A program made the translations under genes and the position numbers. Below, in pieces: positions 34,306 to 46,726 of a stretch of 64,000 bases of DNA; within the stretch, counting starts at the first letter, position 1, and each line of letters begins with the position of its first letter. Under the pieces are notes generated by a model that worked only from the letters and a program-made list of their open reading frames with translations, was not told the DNA's origin and ran no database searches. The DNA comes from Hansfordia pulvinata (lineage: Eukaryota > Ascomycota > Sordariomycetes > Xylariales). Location: positions 2,356,001 through 2,420,000 of the forward strand of contig BJKQ01000004.1 in NCBI GenBank assembly GCA_006538405.1. The letters run 5' to 3'.

Positions 34306-34716
34306 TTAGTTGCCTCGGTTGCGTCGTTCAAAGACGCCGGGGTCGACGAAAGGCTGGGCTATATCGCGAGGGGCAATCTCGATGATTGGCGCTGGACAGG
34401 AGGAGGAGGGGTGGTGAGCACACAATCGGCGGAGAGACAGCACTCAGGCTGCAAGGCGCCTCAAAGACTTACGAGAAGGACCTGGTCCCGCCTTGGTGAC
34501 AGTCACTTCATCTCTTGGCACGGGTGCCACTGCATAAGCTTTGCGGAATGGTGATGTGGCAGGGGGCGGGCGCAAGCGGCCCTTGAAGAGATCGGGACGG
34601 TTTGGCGTTGGCTTGTGTTGCGTCTGGCTGCTCGGCATCTGCTCGGTTTGTGTCTTCACTTGCACTGTTTTCTCGGGCACCGTCGCATGCTGCGCTTGTT
34701 CTGAAGGGGCCGCCAT
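34306..34716 (-). CDS. Small two-exon hypothetical protein
   Basis: Exon 1 is 34716-34473 and exon 2 is 34391-34306, joined in phase 1 across an 81-nt intron with a consensus GTAAGT donor and a GTCCAG acceptor behind a C/T-rich tract. The product is 109 residues. The start codon sits in a strong Kozak-type context (TTCACCATGGCG). The N-terminal half is Gln/Thr/Pro-rich and hydrophilic (KTVQVKTQTEQMPSSQTQHK), followed by DLFKGRLRPPPATSPFRKAYAVAPVPRDEV and a C-terminus spanning the junction: PSPPIIEIAPRDIAQPFVDPGVFERRNRGN. There is no signal peptide or membrane segment. I do not recognise a family. The frame-consistent splice, Kozak context and change from low-complexity to ordered sequence support a real gene in an otherwise empty region. 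Confidence 0.62.
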
Positions 34717-36630
34717 GGTGAAGCGCAGGCGTGCATACGAGTAGCTGGTTGGGTGAACGGAGCGGATCGGCCGGTGAGTACTTGTACTGCGCGAGGTTGC
34801 TCTGCATGGAGTGGCGGCCTATGGGCACGCAGGCGCACGCAAGACACCCGCAAGGGCAAGGGGATGAGAAATCGAAAACCTGGCGCAGACGTGTGCGAGG
34901 CACTTTACTGCAGAGCGCACTGAGGTCGGAGCTTGTCAGCAATAGAACCAATAAACCGTCGAGGGGTGGCGCTGTGCGCCAGCCAGTGAGTCGCAGGCCT
35001 GGCACTGACAGAAGTGCCGACGCAATCAGCTGCCAAGGTGAAGCACAAGACTGTACCTACCTGTATGTAAGCTATAGCACGGCACGAGTTCTCGTACAAG
35101 CTTGTGCGTCCGTCACCTTCGAGACGTGCGCATACCTGGCTTACGAGTATGTTGCTTCACACTCTCGTCGGTGCTCGGGCCATCCGTCACATGGAGAACG
35201 CAGCTTTCGGACCCGCCGACCAGGTTATCTGAGCGCGCGAAGCTGTCACTGAAGTAGTTGCGAGGAACCCGTGCCTCGTGCTCGCCACCGGCACAGCCCG
35301 TGCCGCCCTCTGCCGGGGCTTCGCGGGGCGAGCTATCAGCGCCTCTCACCGAGGAGGAGAGTGGCCAGTGGTGTGGCGGTTGATTGGCAGGCGGGCTGGC
35401 CTCAGATACGCGTCGCGAGACAGCAAGTCGATCGGTTCTCGAGTGTCAAGGCGCGGGAGGCCTACCCCGGCTCCCGGCAGGTTCTGGTGGCCGATCTAGA
35501 AAACAAGACCCATCAGATGGCTTACGGGCGCTGCGTAACATGCGTCCTCGGGGTTCAGCCGGCAAGATCTGCAAGCAAGAATGGTCTTACTGATGATGAG
35601 CAAGGACGTGACCACCAGCGAGGAATTGGGCGGATGCGAGGCTAATGTGTTTGCAGAGTTGCCCTACGCAGGTGTATGTATGTGCAACGTGCTCGGGTGT
35701 CGAGAGGCACATCTCCCTGTGCTGTGGTTGCGTGAGCCCTTGCCCCCGTACGCGTACTCACCTACGGGGTATGATTGTATGCATGTGCAGCCAAGAGCAG
35801 AGGGGCTCGGACTTGTGAGAGCATCGGACCCGGTGCTACTCAAGCGAGGGCCTTGTTATTGCTTGTCTCGTACGAGCACCTCGAGGGCAGGCTGCCGACA
35901 GTGGCAGCTATGCAGCAGAAAGCGGAGCGAAGGCGATGCGGCCGAAGGCGGAGCTAATGCCCGGCGTCGTCACGTCGACGAACGGCCCAGTCGCAGGAAA
36001 GACGGGTGCAATCCTTCGGCGCGGTCCAATGGAGGGGTTGGGATTATCAAGTCAAGTGCAGCATGGTCCAGAGAGGGGCGGGGGGGGAGGGGGACAGCCC
36101 CGCTTCGAGCTGGAATTGGTGGGCGACAAGTAAGTGCGAACAGTCGCGAGGACGATCGGGGCCGACTGGGCGGGCGGTCTTGGATCGTCAGGTTGGAGGC
36201 CGAGAGAGAGGCAGGGTTCGGGGTACGAATAGGTTGGTGAGGGCGAGAGGGACGGCGGATGGGATGGAGCGAGATGGAGGGGCTCGAATCACCATACGCG
36301 TAGTCCGCTCCCAGGTCTCTCCTCTCAGCGAGCCGGGCGTTTGATCCATGTGGCTGGTGGCTGGAAGGGCGGCACGGCGGCTGAAAGCACCGGGGCATGG
36401 TGGCAGCAGCGGGGTGCACCGGGGCGCATGGGGGACACCCATTGGCCAGCGCCCGGGATTCAACTTCAGGGATTGTCAGAGGCGCGCAACGAGCTGCCGG
36501 ATGTGGCAATGCTTTGGTTTGTTTGCCTGGCCTGACACCTTCGCTTCAACGAATGACCATCACCACCCCAGGGCTGCGCCGCCGGCATATGAAGTAGTAG
36601 CGAGATCGCTTGAATGCTAGGCAGGTACTC

Positions 36631-36664
36631 GTAGGTAGGTAGGTAGGTAGGTAGGTAGGTAGGT
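36631..36664 (+). repeat. (GTAG)n microsatellite
   Basis: About eight copies of GTAG/AGGT in tandem; the motif resembles the dispersed TAGGTAC family. Confidence 0.95.
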
Positions 36665-36877
36665 ACATAGACAATCGGCTATCTACATACCCACTGTGTT
36701 GTACGATGCTCGCGTCGCTCGCGTGCTATTACGACCAGGTGAGCCCAGGCGGCCATCGTGCATTGCATGGGCATTGCATGGTCCCATCGAGGGTCCCAAG
36801 GGCACTGTCAATGACCCCTCGCCTATTACCAACCACCACTTGACTTGGAGAGACAGCCCCCTCAGGCGAGGACCAGG

Positions 36878-37123
36878 TCACCCCGGTCTGCAGAGCCGTT
36901 GCTGCATGGCGCAAACCTCTCCCAAGCAGACGCCGCAGAATGCCGGGTTCAACACGGCCGTGTTCTGGCAACTCGTCCTCATTATCGGCGCCTGTAGGTC
37001 GAAGCCAGTAGAGCTGTGGTAGGTGTCGAAATAAACAATCTCGGCGTACTCGACAACATGTCGGCGCGTGAATGTACCGGATGCACACAGCTTGGGTCGG
37101 GTGTTCAGGCATGTCGTGGGCAT
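36878..37123 (-). CDS. Doubtful small cysteine-containing ORF
   Basis: An ATG-initiated 81-residue frame, MPTTCLNTRPKLCASGTFT...FCGVCLGEVCAMQQRLCRPG, with seven cysteines and high GC at third positions. It has no signal peptide. Two other frames over the same DNA also look protein-like (a plus-strand MAQTSPKQTPQNAGFNTAVF frame and a second minus-strand frame), so at most one can be real and all may be chance. Confidence 0.2.
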   Translation of the reverse strand: MPTTCLNTRPKLCASGTFTRRHVVEYAEIVYFDTYHSSTGFDLQAPIMRTSCQNTAVLNPAFCGVCLGEVCAMQQRLCRPG

Positions 37124-38986
37124 CCATCCAATGGAACTACTGGAGGGGATCGCGGGGGACTGTACGAGTAGCGACCCTACTGTCTTAGCTGGATGCGGTA
37201 CCTTCCTAAGTCACTCCGTACAAACTCGTAGACCTTGACAATCTGCTAGCCTGGACGGGACATTTCAGTCCTTGCGGAGTGCGTACCGCGTCTCTAGTGG
37301 GTCGCTGGAGGAGGGGCAGACGGCCTTCGTGAGCCCCTCGAGGGGTTCGCTTCATCGTCACTTGACCTCGCGAAATTTTCAGGTTCGCGGCGACTGCCAG
37401 CCTGCCAGCTTGCCTAACCCTGCAACGGCGAACCTTCCCCCGTCGATACCCGTATTGGTACATGTGCCAGCTGCAGCCAATCCCATCCGTCCAATTGCCC
37501 AGGTGATGGCCCTGCAGTTCACTGTGAGCCCCCGGGTTCCGTCTGCAGCAAACCCCCCCTAGGGGCGCAGACAGTGCGGACCCGGTCTTTCTAGCAGCGT
37601 CAGGCGAACGTGCAGTACGAGTACTCTTGCCCATTGCACTGATGAACTGGAGATGCACACCTACAAGTACAAATCAATTCTCAGCTTTTCGTCATTGGGA
37701 GGATCAAGCAGTGCCCGTACGAGTAGGGAGATCCAGGTTGAATTCGATCCAATCGACCAGCCGTCGATCGCCGCTCGGCCCGCGCAGACAGTAACAACCA
37801 GAACACGAGCAGTGCGGCAACCTCAAGTTCGTGAGTCACAGCACCGGGCCGGGCGGGTGCTCCCAATAGGCACCTAGCAAAGACCTGCACGGGTAGCGGG
37901 TGGGAACCTGTTCAAGGCGTGCCCGGCCCAGCACGAGTACCTAAGGTATCTAAGGTACATATAGGGATTGCTTCGTGCCCGGCAAAGCGGGTGGTAGGTA
38001 CCTAGGTGGACCTTTGTATCGTCCCATGGACGGTTTCGCCCACGCGGTGCCTTCAATTCTTACCCACCTGTGGATTTATCCGCGTCTCGCTCACTCTACC
38101 AACTCGCCCCCGCCTTTTTCTCACCCATCGCACCAGACCTGACGCCTCTCCCGCCCCCGCCGTCGTACTTGCGTGCATGCAGGTGGGCACAGTCTGTGGT
38201 GGGTATGACGACTGGGGGGATTCCTCTATTCTGCGCGCTGCAGGTGGTGGTGAAGCCAGCCAGTACTCGTACTTGTGCCGCCTGGTCTGGGCCCCGTCCC
38301 GTCTCCTTTTCCGCTTCCCCTCGGTCTTGTCGCCTTCCGCCGTACCTAATAAGCCTCCCACCTGGTCCAGGCCCCGATTGCGCTGCCCCCCTCGCTCCGA
38401 ATCGAGTCCAAGGTCGAGTCCAAGGTCAACCAGCCTGGTTTTGTTGCTGCCTCTGTCGTCGCTGTCGTCGCTGTTGTCGTCGTCGTCGCTTTCCCGGCCA
38501 ACCCACACTTTGTCTCCAAACCCCCGAAACCTTGCCTCCCTACCCATTCACCTGGCGCCGCCCTGTACACTACAATTGAGCGACTGTGGATTTCCTATTG
38601 GTCGCCCGCCCACGGCTCCGGTCGGTTCACAAGTACCTACCAGGAGGCTGTCAACGACCTTTCTTCCCTGTCTTTAGCCCCTTCTGACATTTCTTTTTTT
38701 TCCCTGACCAACGCGGCATCCCGCTCCGAAGCCGCCCACTTCTCACCCCTCCGACCCTGAGCCAACTGCTGCTGCTCCTTTCACCTCCCAACAGCGACGA
38801 CCGGAAACCGGAGCACCCCAATTGCACGCGCCGCCGCCGCCGCCTCCGTCCGTTGACGGGCCTCGCTCTCGCCCGCCAGTGCGCCTACCACCAGTCGCCC
38901 CTGTCCGCCTCCGATCCCGCTCACTCCCACGTCCGCCCGGCTTCTGCCCCGTCACCTTCCTGTCGCGCCGGTCTCTCGCCGGCCGT

Positions 38987-41592
38987 ATGGATGGGCACTC
39001 CATTGTAGGCACCTCCACGGTGCCGCCGTCCGCCTCGCATTCCCCAATCAGCCCCATTGCGCGCCAAAACTCAATCAAGCGCAAGCGCAGCAATGGCGGT
39101 CTTGACAGTAGCCCTGGCAGTGCCATGGGTGAGGAGGACGGCTCTATGCTGGACAATGACAAGAAGCGCCAGCCTGGCGTCAAGAGGGCTTGCAACGAGT
39201 GCCGGCAACAGAAGGTGAGTCATGTCGAGTTTTCCCAGTCTTCACTTGGCGTCGCAGCACCGCATGCCACACTTTCGCGATACCGCGACACAGCGACACA
39301 GCGACCCGACGATCCGGCTCTCGTGCGTCGCATTGCGCCTGAGTGTCGTTCCACCAGATATCCCATGCTACCTGGTTGGCTCGGCCCTCAAGTCGTCGCC
39401 AACCGGTTGGGCAACCCCCTCACACCTTAAAAGATTCCAACCCGCGGATCTTTGGAACAAGACATGCATCCGGCCAGCGGCCCCCCCTTCCCTTGCAGAC
39501 TGCAGACGGCAGACCGCTGACCCTGAGACCACCCCTGCCAGCTAAGGTGCGACGTCGTACAAGACCCTTTTCAAAGTTGCTCGAGATGCAACCGTCTCAA
39601 GCTCGACTGCAAAATCGAATCCAATTTTAAACGAGTTGGCAAGCGAAGCAAACACGCCGAGATGGAAAAGGAGATCGACCGCCTGCGTCGCAACATCACC
39701 CAGGCAAGGACCCAAGGCTACGTTGTCGAGGAGGAGGAGGACCACATGCAGTCCCAGCTACAGTCTCCTGTGGCCAATGGTGCTTACACCCACACGCGAA
39801 ACCCGTCCTTGATGGGTTCTGACGAGGCCGTGTCTTCTCTCTTGACTCTGAAGCGTGGGGGATCATACAGCATGGCCGCAACCCACTACGCCTATGAACT
39901 CGAGCAGGTCCGCTTGACTGAGCAGGACGTTCGCGCTCTCTTCATCGAGTTCTTCACCTACTACCACCCATTCCTGCCGTTCCTCAACCCCGACCAGTCC
40001 CCCGATCTCTATTACCAACAACACGCTCTCCTTTTTTGGTCGATAGTGTCCATCGCTTCTCGGCGATACACTGCCAAGCCCCAGATCTTGAACGATCTCT
40101 CGAGCGGCCCTCTGAACAGGTTGTTGTGGAACACGGTTGGCGATGTTCCTAACAGCTACTTCGTCGTCAAGGCGCTCTGCCTCTTGTGCACGTGGCCCTT
40201 GCCGACCAGCACAACAACGGCGGATCCGACCCATATCCTCGGCGGTGTCATGATGAAGGCCGCCACGGGCATAGGCCTCCACCGGCCGAACCACACCCAG
40301 GACTTCTCTCGTGTCTCGGTCGAGTTGAATAAGGATCAACTGCATGACCGAGTGACTACCTGGGCTGTGTGCAACATTGTCGCCCAGTCGATAGGAACCG
40401 GCTACGGCCAACCCGCATCTACGCTGTACGACTGGACGCTGGCCATACGTCCAGGTGAGGACGGGCCTTTTAAGCTTCCCAAGGAACTTGAAGCCAGGCT
40501 GCGGATCGAAAGGTTCTGCGACAAGGTGTCCAAGGAGATGTATAGCAACGCGAGCGATCCCCGGGGTGTTGCCGGCGATGAGCATCGTGCCATGCTGTTG
40601 CGAGTCTATCGCAGAGACTTTAACGAGCTGCAGACGTCGGTCCTTTCGCAACATCTAAGTCCCATAATAGAGGCGCATCTGCGGGCCGCCGCCGTCCACA
40701 TGCGCCTTGCAGGGTTCTTCGATGCCAGCACGACCCGGGGGTACATGGATGATCTGATGGGCCTGTGGCGCGCCGTGACGATTTTCCTGGATCTTCTCAT
40801 GGAGGAGTCGAACCGCGACATTCTGCGCTATGCCACCAACTACCTGCAACAAATGCTCGTCGCTGCTGGCTTCGCACTCCTGAAGCTGATGAGATCATTC
40901 TTCCGCAAAACGATCGACTTTGAGCGCGGTCGAACGCTATTCCACAAGACCGTGTCGGCCATCCGCCACACGAGCGTCCTGGAGAACGACCTGCAGTGGC
41001 GACTGGCCGAGCTGATGGTCCAGATGTGGAACGGTGCCCGAATCGAGAACAATGGCCCCTTTCAAGACGACGATAGCGCTGCGAACCCCGACGACTCGTT
41101 ACAGCTCAAGGTGCGGTGTCGCCACAGCATGAGTTTGGTCTTTGATTCGATCTGGCGTTGGCGCGAGGAGTACCAAGCTCAGGGCCGTGGCACGCTCGAC
41201 TGTACGTACAGTGTATTTCCTTCCCGGCTTTTGTGTTGCCAGCATCATCCTCTACCTCGTTGGGGCTCTGAATGTGACCTGACTAATCTCGAGCAGCCCT
41301 TAGACCGACTAATCCGGACTCTGCTAACGAGTCATCAGCTTCTTCCACAGCTCAGCTCGACACCACGTTGGTGGCACCCCAACAGAACGAAATACCCCAG
41401 AGCATCATCCAACCCAGTGGCGGCCTCACTCCCACCCCCAGCCATGGTCTCAGCGCTGGTGCCAACAGCATGATTGCTGGGATTGGGTATGGAAGTGATG
41501 CCAACTACGACTTTTTCGACCCTCAACACTGGATGCTTGATGGTCTTCTTGACTTTAATTACACCTTCTCCCAGCCTTTGGAGGGCATGTAA
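38987..41592 (+). CDS. Zn2Cys6 fungal-specific transcription factor
   Basis: Exons 38987-39214, 39542-41201 and 41297-41592 encode 727 residues. The start is MDGHSIVGTSTVPPSASHSPIS, the first ATG in a frame open upstream. The binuclear zinc cluster has canonical spacing, C69-X2-C72-X6-C79-X9-C89-X2-C92-X6-C99, followed by the basic linker FKRVGKRSKHAEMEKEIDRLRR and a short coiled coil that would allow dimerisation. A 327-nt intron splits the cluster after CRQQK, a common intron position in this family. The middle region (about 170-560) has helical blocks typical of the fungal_trans domain: ALFIEFFTYYHPFLPFLNPD, YFVVKALCLLCTWPL and MMKAATGIGLHRPNH. The C-terminus is Ser/Gln-rich with acidic and aromatic residues (YDFFDPQHWMLDGLLDFNYTF), a likely activation segment. 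Target genes cannot be inferred; no cluster surrounds it. Confidence 0.93.
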
Positions 41593-43803
41593 GACGGGAG
41601 GCGCGGCAGGCATGACCGCCATGCCACGAGCATAATATTTCCAATGAAGCAACGCGTCATGAAAACCGGCGAGATTGTTTTTTTTCCTCTTTCATCTGGA
41701 GGGGATAAAGGGCGGCCCATCGTTTTCGAGAGAGCCAAAGCGGAGCTAAACCGCGCCCTGTCTATTTATCTTCTGTTGTCAAATTGTTGGCTGCGGCTCT
41801 GTTTCTGTGCATTGTTTTTTTTTTGGTTTTCATCATGCGGAGGGCGGCACACACGGCGAAGCCGACTTTGGGAGCCCCTTGCCTGTGCTTGACTTGGGCT
41901 GTGCTGATACTTGCGCCCTGCCGTTTTTGCGGATTCTTGTCTGCTCTTATACCAAGCGAGACCTCGCGGAGCAGTAGATACCTATCATCTTCGTTTCCCC
42001 GGCCCCTTCTTCCAGGTCTACAGTATATGTAGAAAATACAATGTTTCAGCCCCGGCCGTCTCCTCTCCAAGTGCTAGTACCTGACTCTTCATTGTGCGCC
42101 GCCTCTCAGCTCCCGATTCTTCGAACCGGGCACGTTCACACGAGCCCGCAAGCACTGCAACACGCCTTTTACGACAAAGGCAGCCCGCTCTGGCCAGACG
42201 AAGAAGGCCGGCGAGTACTCGTACCTGCAGGAAGCAGTGGTGGCTTCGAGCGCGAGCGGGCCGGGACGTATGCGAAAGGGGGGGGGTACAAGAGAGGCAG
42301 CGCGGTTCGATCATCGAGTCACCTCTCTCTGAGATGGTTGATAAGCCAAATGCGGAGCATGTCCTCCCGGCGCAGTGGCCTTCTTTCCATGCTAACGGGC
42401 CTTTAGGGGTTAATGTCTGGGGATTGGGGGGGAAATAACGCTCGGGCGAGAAAGGGCAAGGAGGGGGGAAGGGGAAGACGAGGACAGGATGGCGGTCTCG
42501 GTGCGCGAACCGCCCATGACCTGTCGATTTCAGGCGTCATCTTTCGCCCCCTCTCCTCCTGAAGCCAGGACGCGGTCATGCTGCGGCTACCCGCCCTCCC
42601 CTCGTTTGCCTTGGGCCTCCGCGGTGGCGGCGGTGCGGCCAACACTGGTCCCCCCCCCCCAAGTGTGCGATGGGAGAAAGAAGCTGACCGGTCCATCTTG
42701 CGGCTCTTCTTCGTCTGGAAGCCGAGGAAAGAGATTGGCCGGTCACCTGCCTCGAGGTCTCGCGTCCGTGTCGAGCGGCGGGGCGAGCTGCGTCTTGATA
42801 CGCTCGCCTGGAGAGGCTTTGTTGGCTCTCGCCGTCGGGGCTCGGCCTGCCTGTCTGCCCTTCACAAGGCGACACGTTTCCCGAGTCGAAGGGTCTGTCT
42901 CTCTCTCCCCGCAGACTTGGGGAGGCGGTGTTGGGGCGTCGGCGCTTGGGCAAGACGAAAACCGGTGGCGGCCGCGTGCTCGCCATCGATCAGGGCTTTT
43001 GAGGATCCTCGGCTTGGGGTTGTGCCCTCGACGCTCTGACGAGGCTGGGAGATGGGAGACAGATGCTCTGGTTGTGCCCCCGCCCAGCAGAGCGTGGGCC
43101 TGCCGTGTCCTGTCCGTGTCTCTCAAGAGTGGGCGAGATACCTTCCATCCCGTCTCTGTGGCCCGGAAGAGCATCATGGCTACTTCCATTTGCGAAAGCC
43201 GTCAGAATAGCTGTGCCTATCACGAGATGCACGAGAGCCGCGAGCCTAATCGAGGTCTTTCCTTAGTTCGACGTTTCACGCAGTGGAGAGTCGGTTGTTC
43301 TCATCGTCCACCAGTAGCCTGGCGGGCGGAGCACAGGGAATCATGCAAGCTCGAAGTCCTATTCTACCAGCTGGTAGAAGCTCCCAGTCTACGGGTTACA
43401 AATGGTAACGATGCAAGCGTAAGTCGGCTTGGTCAGGCCACATGTTCGGGCATGCGTATTCTCCCTCTCTTTCCCTCTCTTTCTCCTCTCTTTCTCCCTC
43501 TCTCTCTCTCCATCTATCTTCTCGGCGAGACAGACGCCTCGCCTATCTGTGAGCTGGAGAGAGAAGAAGCGGTGAGAACTGTCCGCACCGCCAACTCGGA
43601 GCCCTCGACTACGCAAACCCACTGTCTTCCTCTCTTCCTCCCTCATTCGGGCCTGTTCCCTCCCCCCGGCGTGACGACATGCGATTGGCGCGCTCAGATG
43701 ACCCGGGCGAGGCGGAAGTCGCCCAGCCAGCCGCGTCTCGGTATCAGACAAGAAGCAAGGCCCCATCCCGTCTCGCGATCTCCACTCAGCAGAAGGACAA
43801 GGG

Positions 43804-43834
43804 AAAAAAAAAAAAAGGGGGGGGGGGGGGGGGG
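43804..43834 (+). repeat. A13-G18 homopolymer junction
   Basis: Thirteen A followed directly by eighteen G. Confidence 0.95.
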
Positions 43835-44559
43835 CAGCCTTCCGATGCACACGGACAGACGGGCGATAATCTGACCTAGCCCGGTGCCAGGGGGACCAAA
43901 TGTGACTCTCTCTTTTTTTTTCTTGATTTTTTTTTCAATCCCGCTTGTACTTCTTCCCCTCTCTCCAGAGCAAGGAGACCCTTTCTTACAACACCCCAAT
44001 CAACAGGGGAAAGTGCGCCACCATAGATTGCCATGCAGCATTGCGCGGGGTGCTATACCATGCTTCCGCGGCCCATGTCCGCGGCGGTCCGGGTTTGCCC
44101 AGCTTGTGAGATGAGAGAAGAGGCCTCTCTCGGGTGCCAGCGTCTGGCAATCTGGGGGCAGCGTGTTCAAGGAAGGGGGGGTAAAGGATTAGGTGATCCC
44201 CCCTCCCCCTTGCTACGTCGTGTAATCATAATGATAATGATGAGAATTATAATCACAACAATGGTAATAATCAGCAAAAATGTCACAAGCACTCGTACAT
44301 GCTACTGTCCCCGCTTGTCACTTCCTCTCTCTCCTTCGGCCCCCTCCCTTCTTGATCCCTCTCGCTCGCATGCCTTGCGTCGAGAAAGGTCTGAGCTTTG
44401 TTTTATGAGAGAGGGGAGGGGACAGGGGAAAAGGTGCGCTCTGAGAAAGACGGAGGGCGTTGCCTCGCTGACCGTCGCCGTGCGTAGTAACGATACCGAC
44501 GCAGACCGCGGCTGTTCTTCCGCGGGCTTCCCGTCTCTCCATTCTCAGCGTCAGTCAGA

Positions 44560-44564
<5 letters not shown>

Positions 44565-44597
<33 letters not shown>
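44565..44597 (+). repeat. (CT)n microsatellite
   Basis: About sixteen CT dinucleotides in the gene desert. Confidence 0.95.
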
Positions 44598-44599
<2 letters not shown>

Positions 44600-45185
44600 C
44601 CTGTGCCGCTCTGCTGCGACTTGCTCCATCCAGCCTTCTCCGGCGGCTCCAAGGGTGTTGCTATGTTTGGAAGTTCTCCAAAGTGCGTGCCAGCGTCAGG
44701 GCGGGCTATATTTGTCTTCTCGGCTGTTGGTAGGGGTTGGGAGCAGAGGAGACGGGAGCAGAGCAGAGCAGCGCCGCAGTCTCTGCATCGCGGCGGGAGG
44801 GCGGCTGTGCCACAGCCGGGGAGCGGGAAAGCTCGGCTGGTATCCGGGACGCAGGGGCACGGCGGCACATTGTGCCTGCCCGCGGGTGGATGACTACGAC
44901 GGCTTTCCGATTCCCAAAGTTGGATGTGTACAGCCTTGGGCATGTGGCTTAGGAGTGGGAAAGCAGGCAAGTGGGTTAAGGAGGAGGAGGAGGAAAAGAC
45001 GGGCAGCTTCGCCACCATCCCCCACAAGGCGCTGAAACGCTGCATAGGACGTCCAGGTGAGGGGAGAGTCTGCTATGGAGGGGAGAGAAGGAGAAGAAGG
45101 GAGGGTGGGAGAGGAAGGGTCTCCCGTCCGTCCGTGATTGTCGCTCGCTCCCATAGGCTGTGCTGTGTGGCCCTAGGCGCCGCCT

Positions 45186-45211
45186 TCTCTCTCTCTCTCT
45201 CTCTCTCTCTC
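45186..45211 (+). repeat. (TC)n microsatellite
   Basis: About thirteen TC dinucleotides, 0.6 kb from a similar tract at 44565. Confidence 0.95.
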
Positions 45212-46703
45212 CCGTTCCTCTGTTTAGTTCTCTAGCTGTCTTCCGTCCTCTAGTCTACGGTATGATGGGCCACTGCCATCTACAAGAGTGCTCGTGTGTA
45301 ATCTCAGCAGCAGCCAAGAGCTGTACCCCCTACGCTCCCCCCCTCCCCCCTTCTCCTCCTCTTTCTCCGTTTGCCCGGCGACCGCTAGATGGTCGCCATC
45401 TCGGAAGCGCCGAGGACACATGCGGGCACTATGCTCTGCAGGGGTCGCGTTGGAGGGGGAGAGGAAGGTACACGACACGCAAAGTAAGGGACCGGCCTGC
45501 TGGGTAGGACTATTGGAAAGGGGGGGGGTGGGGGAAGGCTGGGACAAGAAAGCGGGCGCTTACTCGTTTCCCGTCATTGTTGCGAGGCCCTGATACCGGA
45601 GAGGAAAACCAAGTACAGCCGCCCAGGCCACTTGGAAGAGGAGAGCGCCGCGCCAGCCGTCTCTGTGTGGGGGGGTGTCAAGAGGCACGAGTGCGTCAAG
45701 CCCACACATTGTATGTCTCCCCCTCCCCTTCCCATCATCAGCTCTTTCTTGAGTAGTTACATACAGTAAGAGGGCAACAGCCGACTGTAAGTGCCAGATG
45801 GATGCCGACTACGTACGCCTGTAGCCCACATGGAAGAGGGACCTATGGAGGCGGGCTAGAGGACTTGAAAGGTACCTACCTATTTCAAGTACTTGAGGCC
45901 TGCCAGGGGGAGTCTGGGGGGTCCCGTACGTACGTGCCTTGCGAGCACACAGCCCCGGGCTTGAGGGCGGCGCAGCAGCTCCCCAGCAGTATCGCGGGCC
46001 TCTCTGTGTGCCAGGCACTGCAGCAGCGGCTGGCATGTGCTGCGTTGCAAGCCCGTCCAAGGAGGGGCCTGCTTGTTGCTCGTATCTCTCGAGTCGCTCT
46101 CTGTCTGCTCTTGGCCAGTCGGAGAGTAGGCACGGTAAGGTAGGGTCAGATAGGCAAGCCGCAACGTACGAGTGAGTATGCGTCTGTCGTGGATCAGCGC
46201 CTGAACCCTCCCTCCTCCGGCCCGTTCTGGAGTAAGCGGCACAGTCCAAGAGAGAGAAATGGATATATCTGGACAGAGATACGAGCAGAGTAGAGCATGA
46301 AGAGGACCAACCGGGTGCTGTGCCCTGGACGACTGGGCCCGGCGTCTCCCATCTGCACTGCGATCTGCATCGACCACGCATACTGCTCGCTCACTACGGA
46401 GCACGATCTAACTAAGCTTCTGACAAGGCCGCCATCTAGATCGCCTGAGCTTAATCTGTGCACGCTCCGGCGCCACAGAAAACGGTTTGGTCCCTTCCCC
46501 CCTCCTTTTTCGTTTTGTGCTTTTCATATTCGGCAGCTAACTTCTACTCCGAGGCACGTTAGCCTTGCGTACGCGTAGTCCGTAGGGCGGGGGCCAGGGA
46601 TTGTGGATGGGACGAACACCACCACCAGCACCATCACCAGGACGTTATTCCCGCCAGTGATCATCCTCTCCAAGTACGGAGTAGCGCGGGTCGCCGGTTG
46701 CCT

Positions 46704-46726
46704 CCCCCCCCCCCCCCCCCCCCCCC
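46704..46726 (+). repeat. C23 homopolymer
   Basis: An uninterrupted run of about 23 C, followed by GTGTGGCTCG. Confidence 0.93.

Larger units (their letters stand above)
34717..38986. other. Intergenic region, 4.3 kb, upstream of the Zn2Cys6 gene
   Basis: Contains (GTAG)n at 36631-36664, repeated GTACGAGTAC motifs (about 34770, 37160, 37616, 37713, 38262) and TACCTAAGGTA-type palindromes (about 37936, 37993). From about 38.0 to 38.98 kb the plus strand is C/T-rich, resembling the long leader of the transcription factor. One ambiguous small ORF (36878-37123) is listed separately. Confidence 0.55.

Noticed and set aside
42489..43874. 461-codon plus-strand ORF
   Set aside because: It runs through a C11 run, a (TC)n-like tract and the A13-G18 junction, has no domain, and other frames on both strands are also long here. 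GC-rich DNA with few stops explains it.
44033..44893. 286-codon plus-strand ORF
   Set aside because: Includes a (CT)n-encoded LSLSLS stretch and an ATA/ATG-rich island; no coherent protein.
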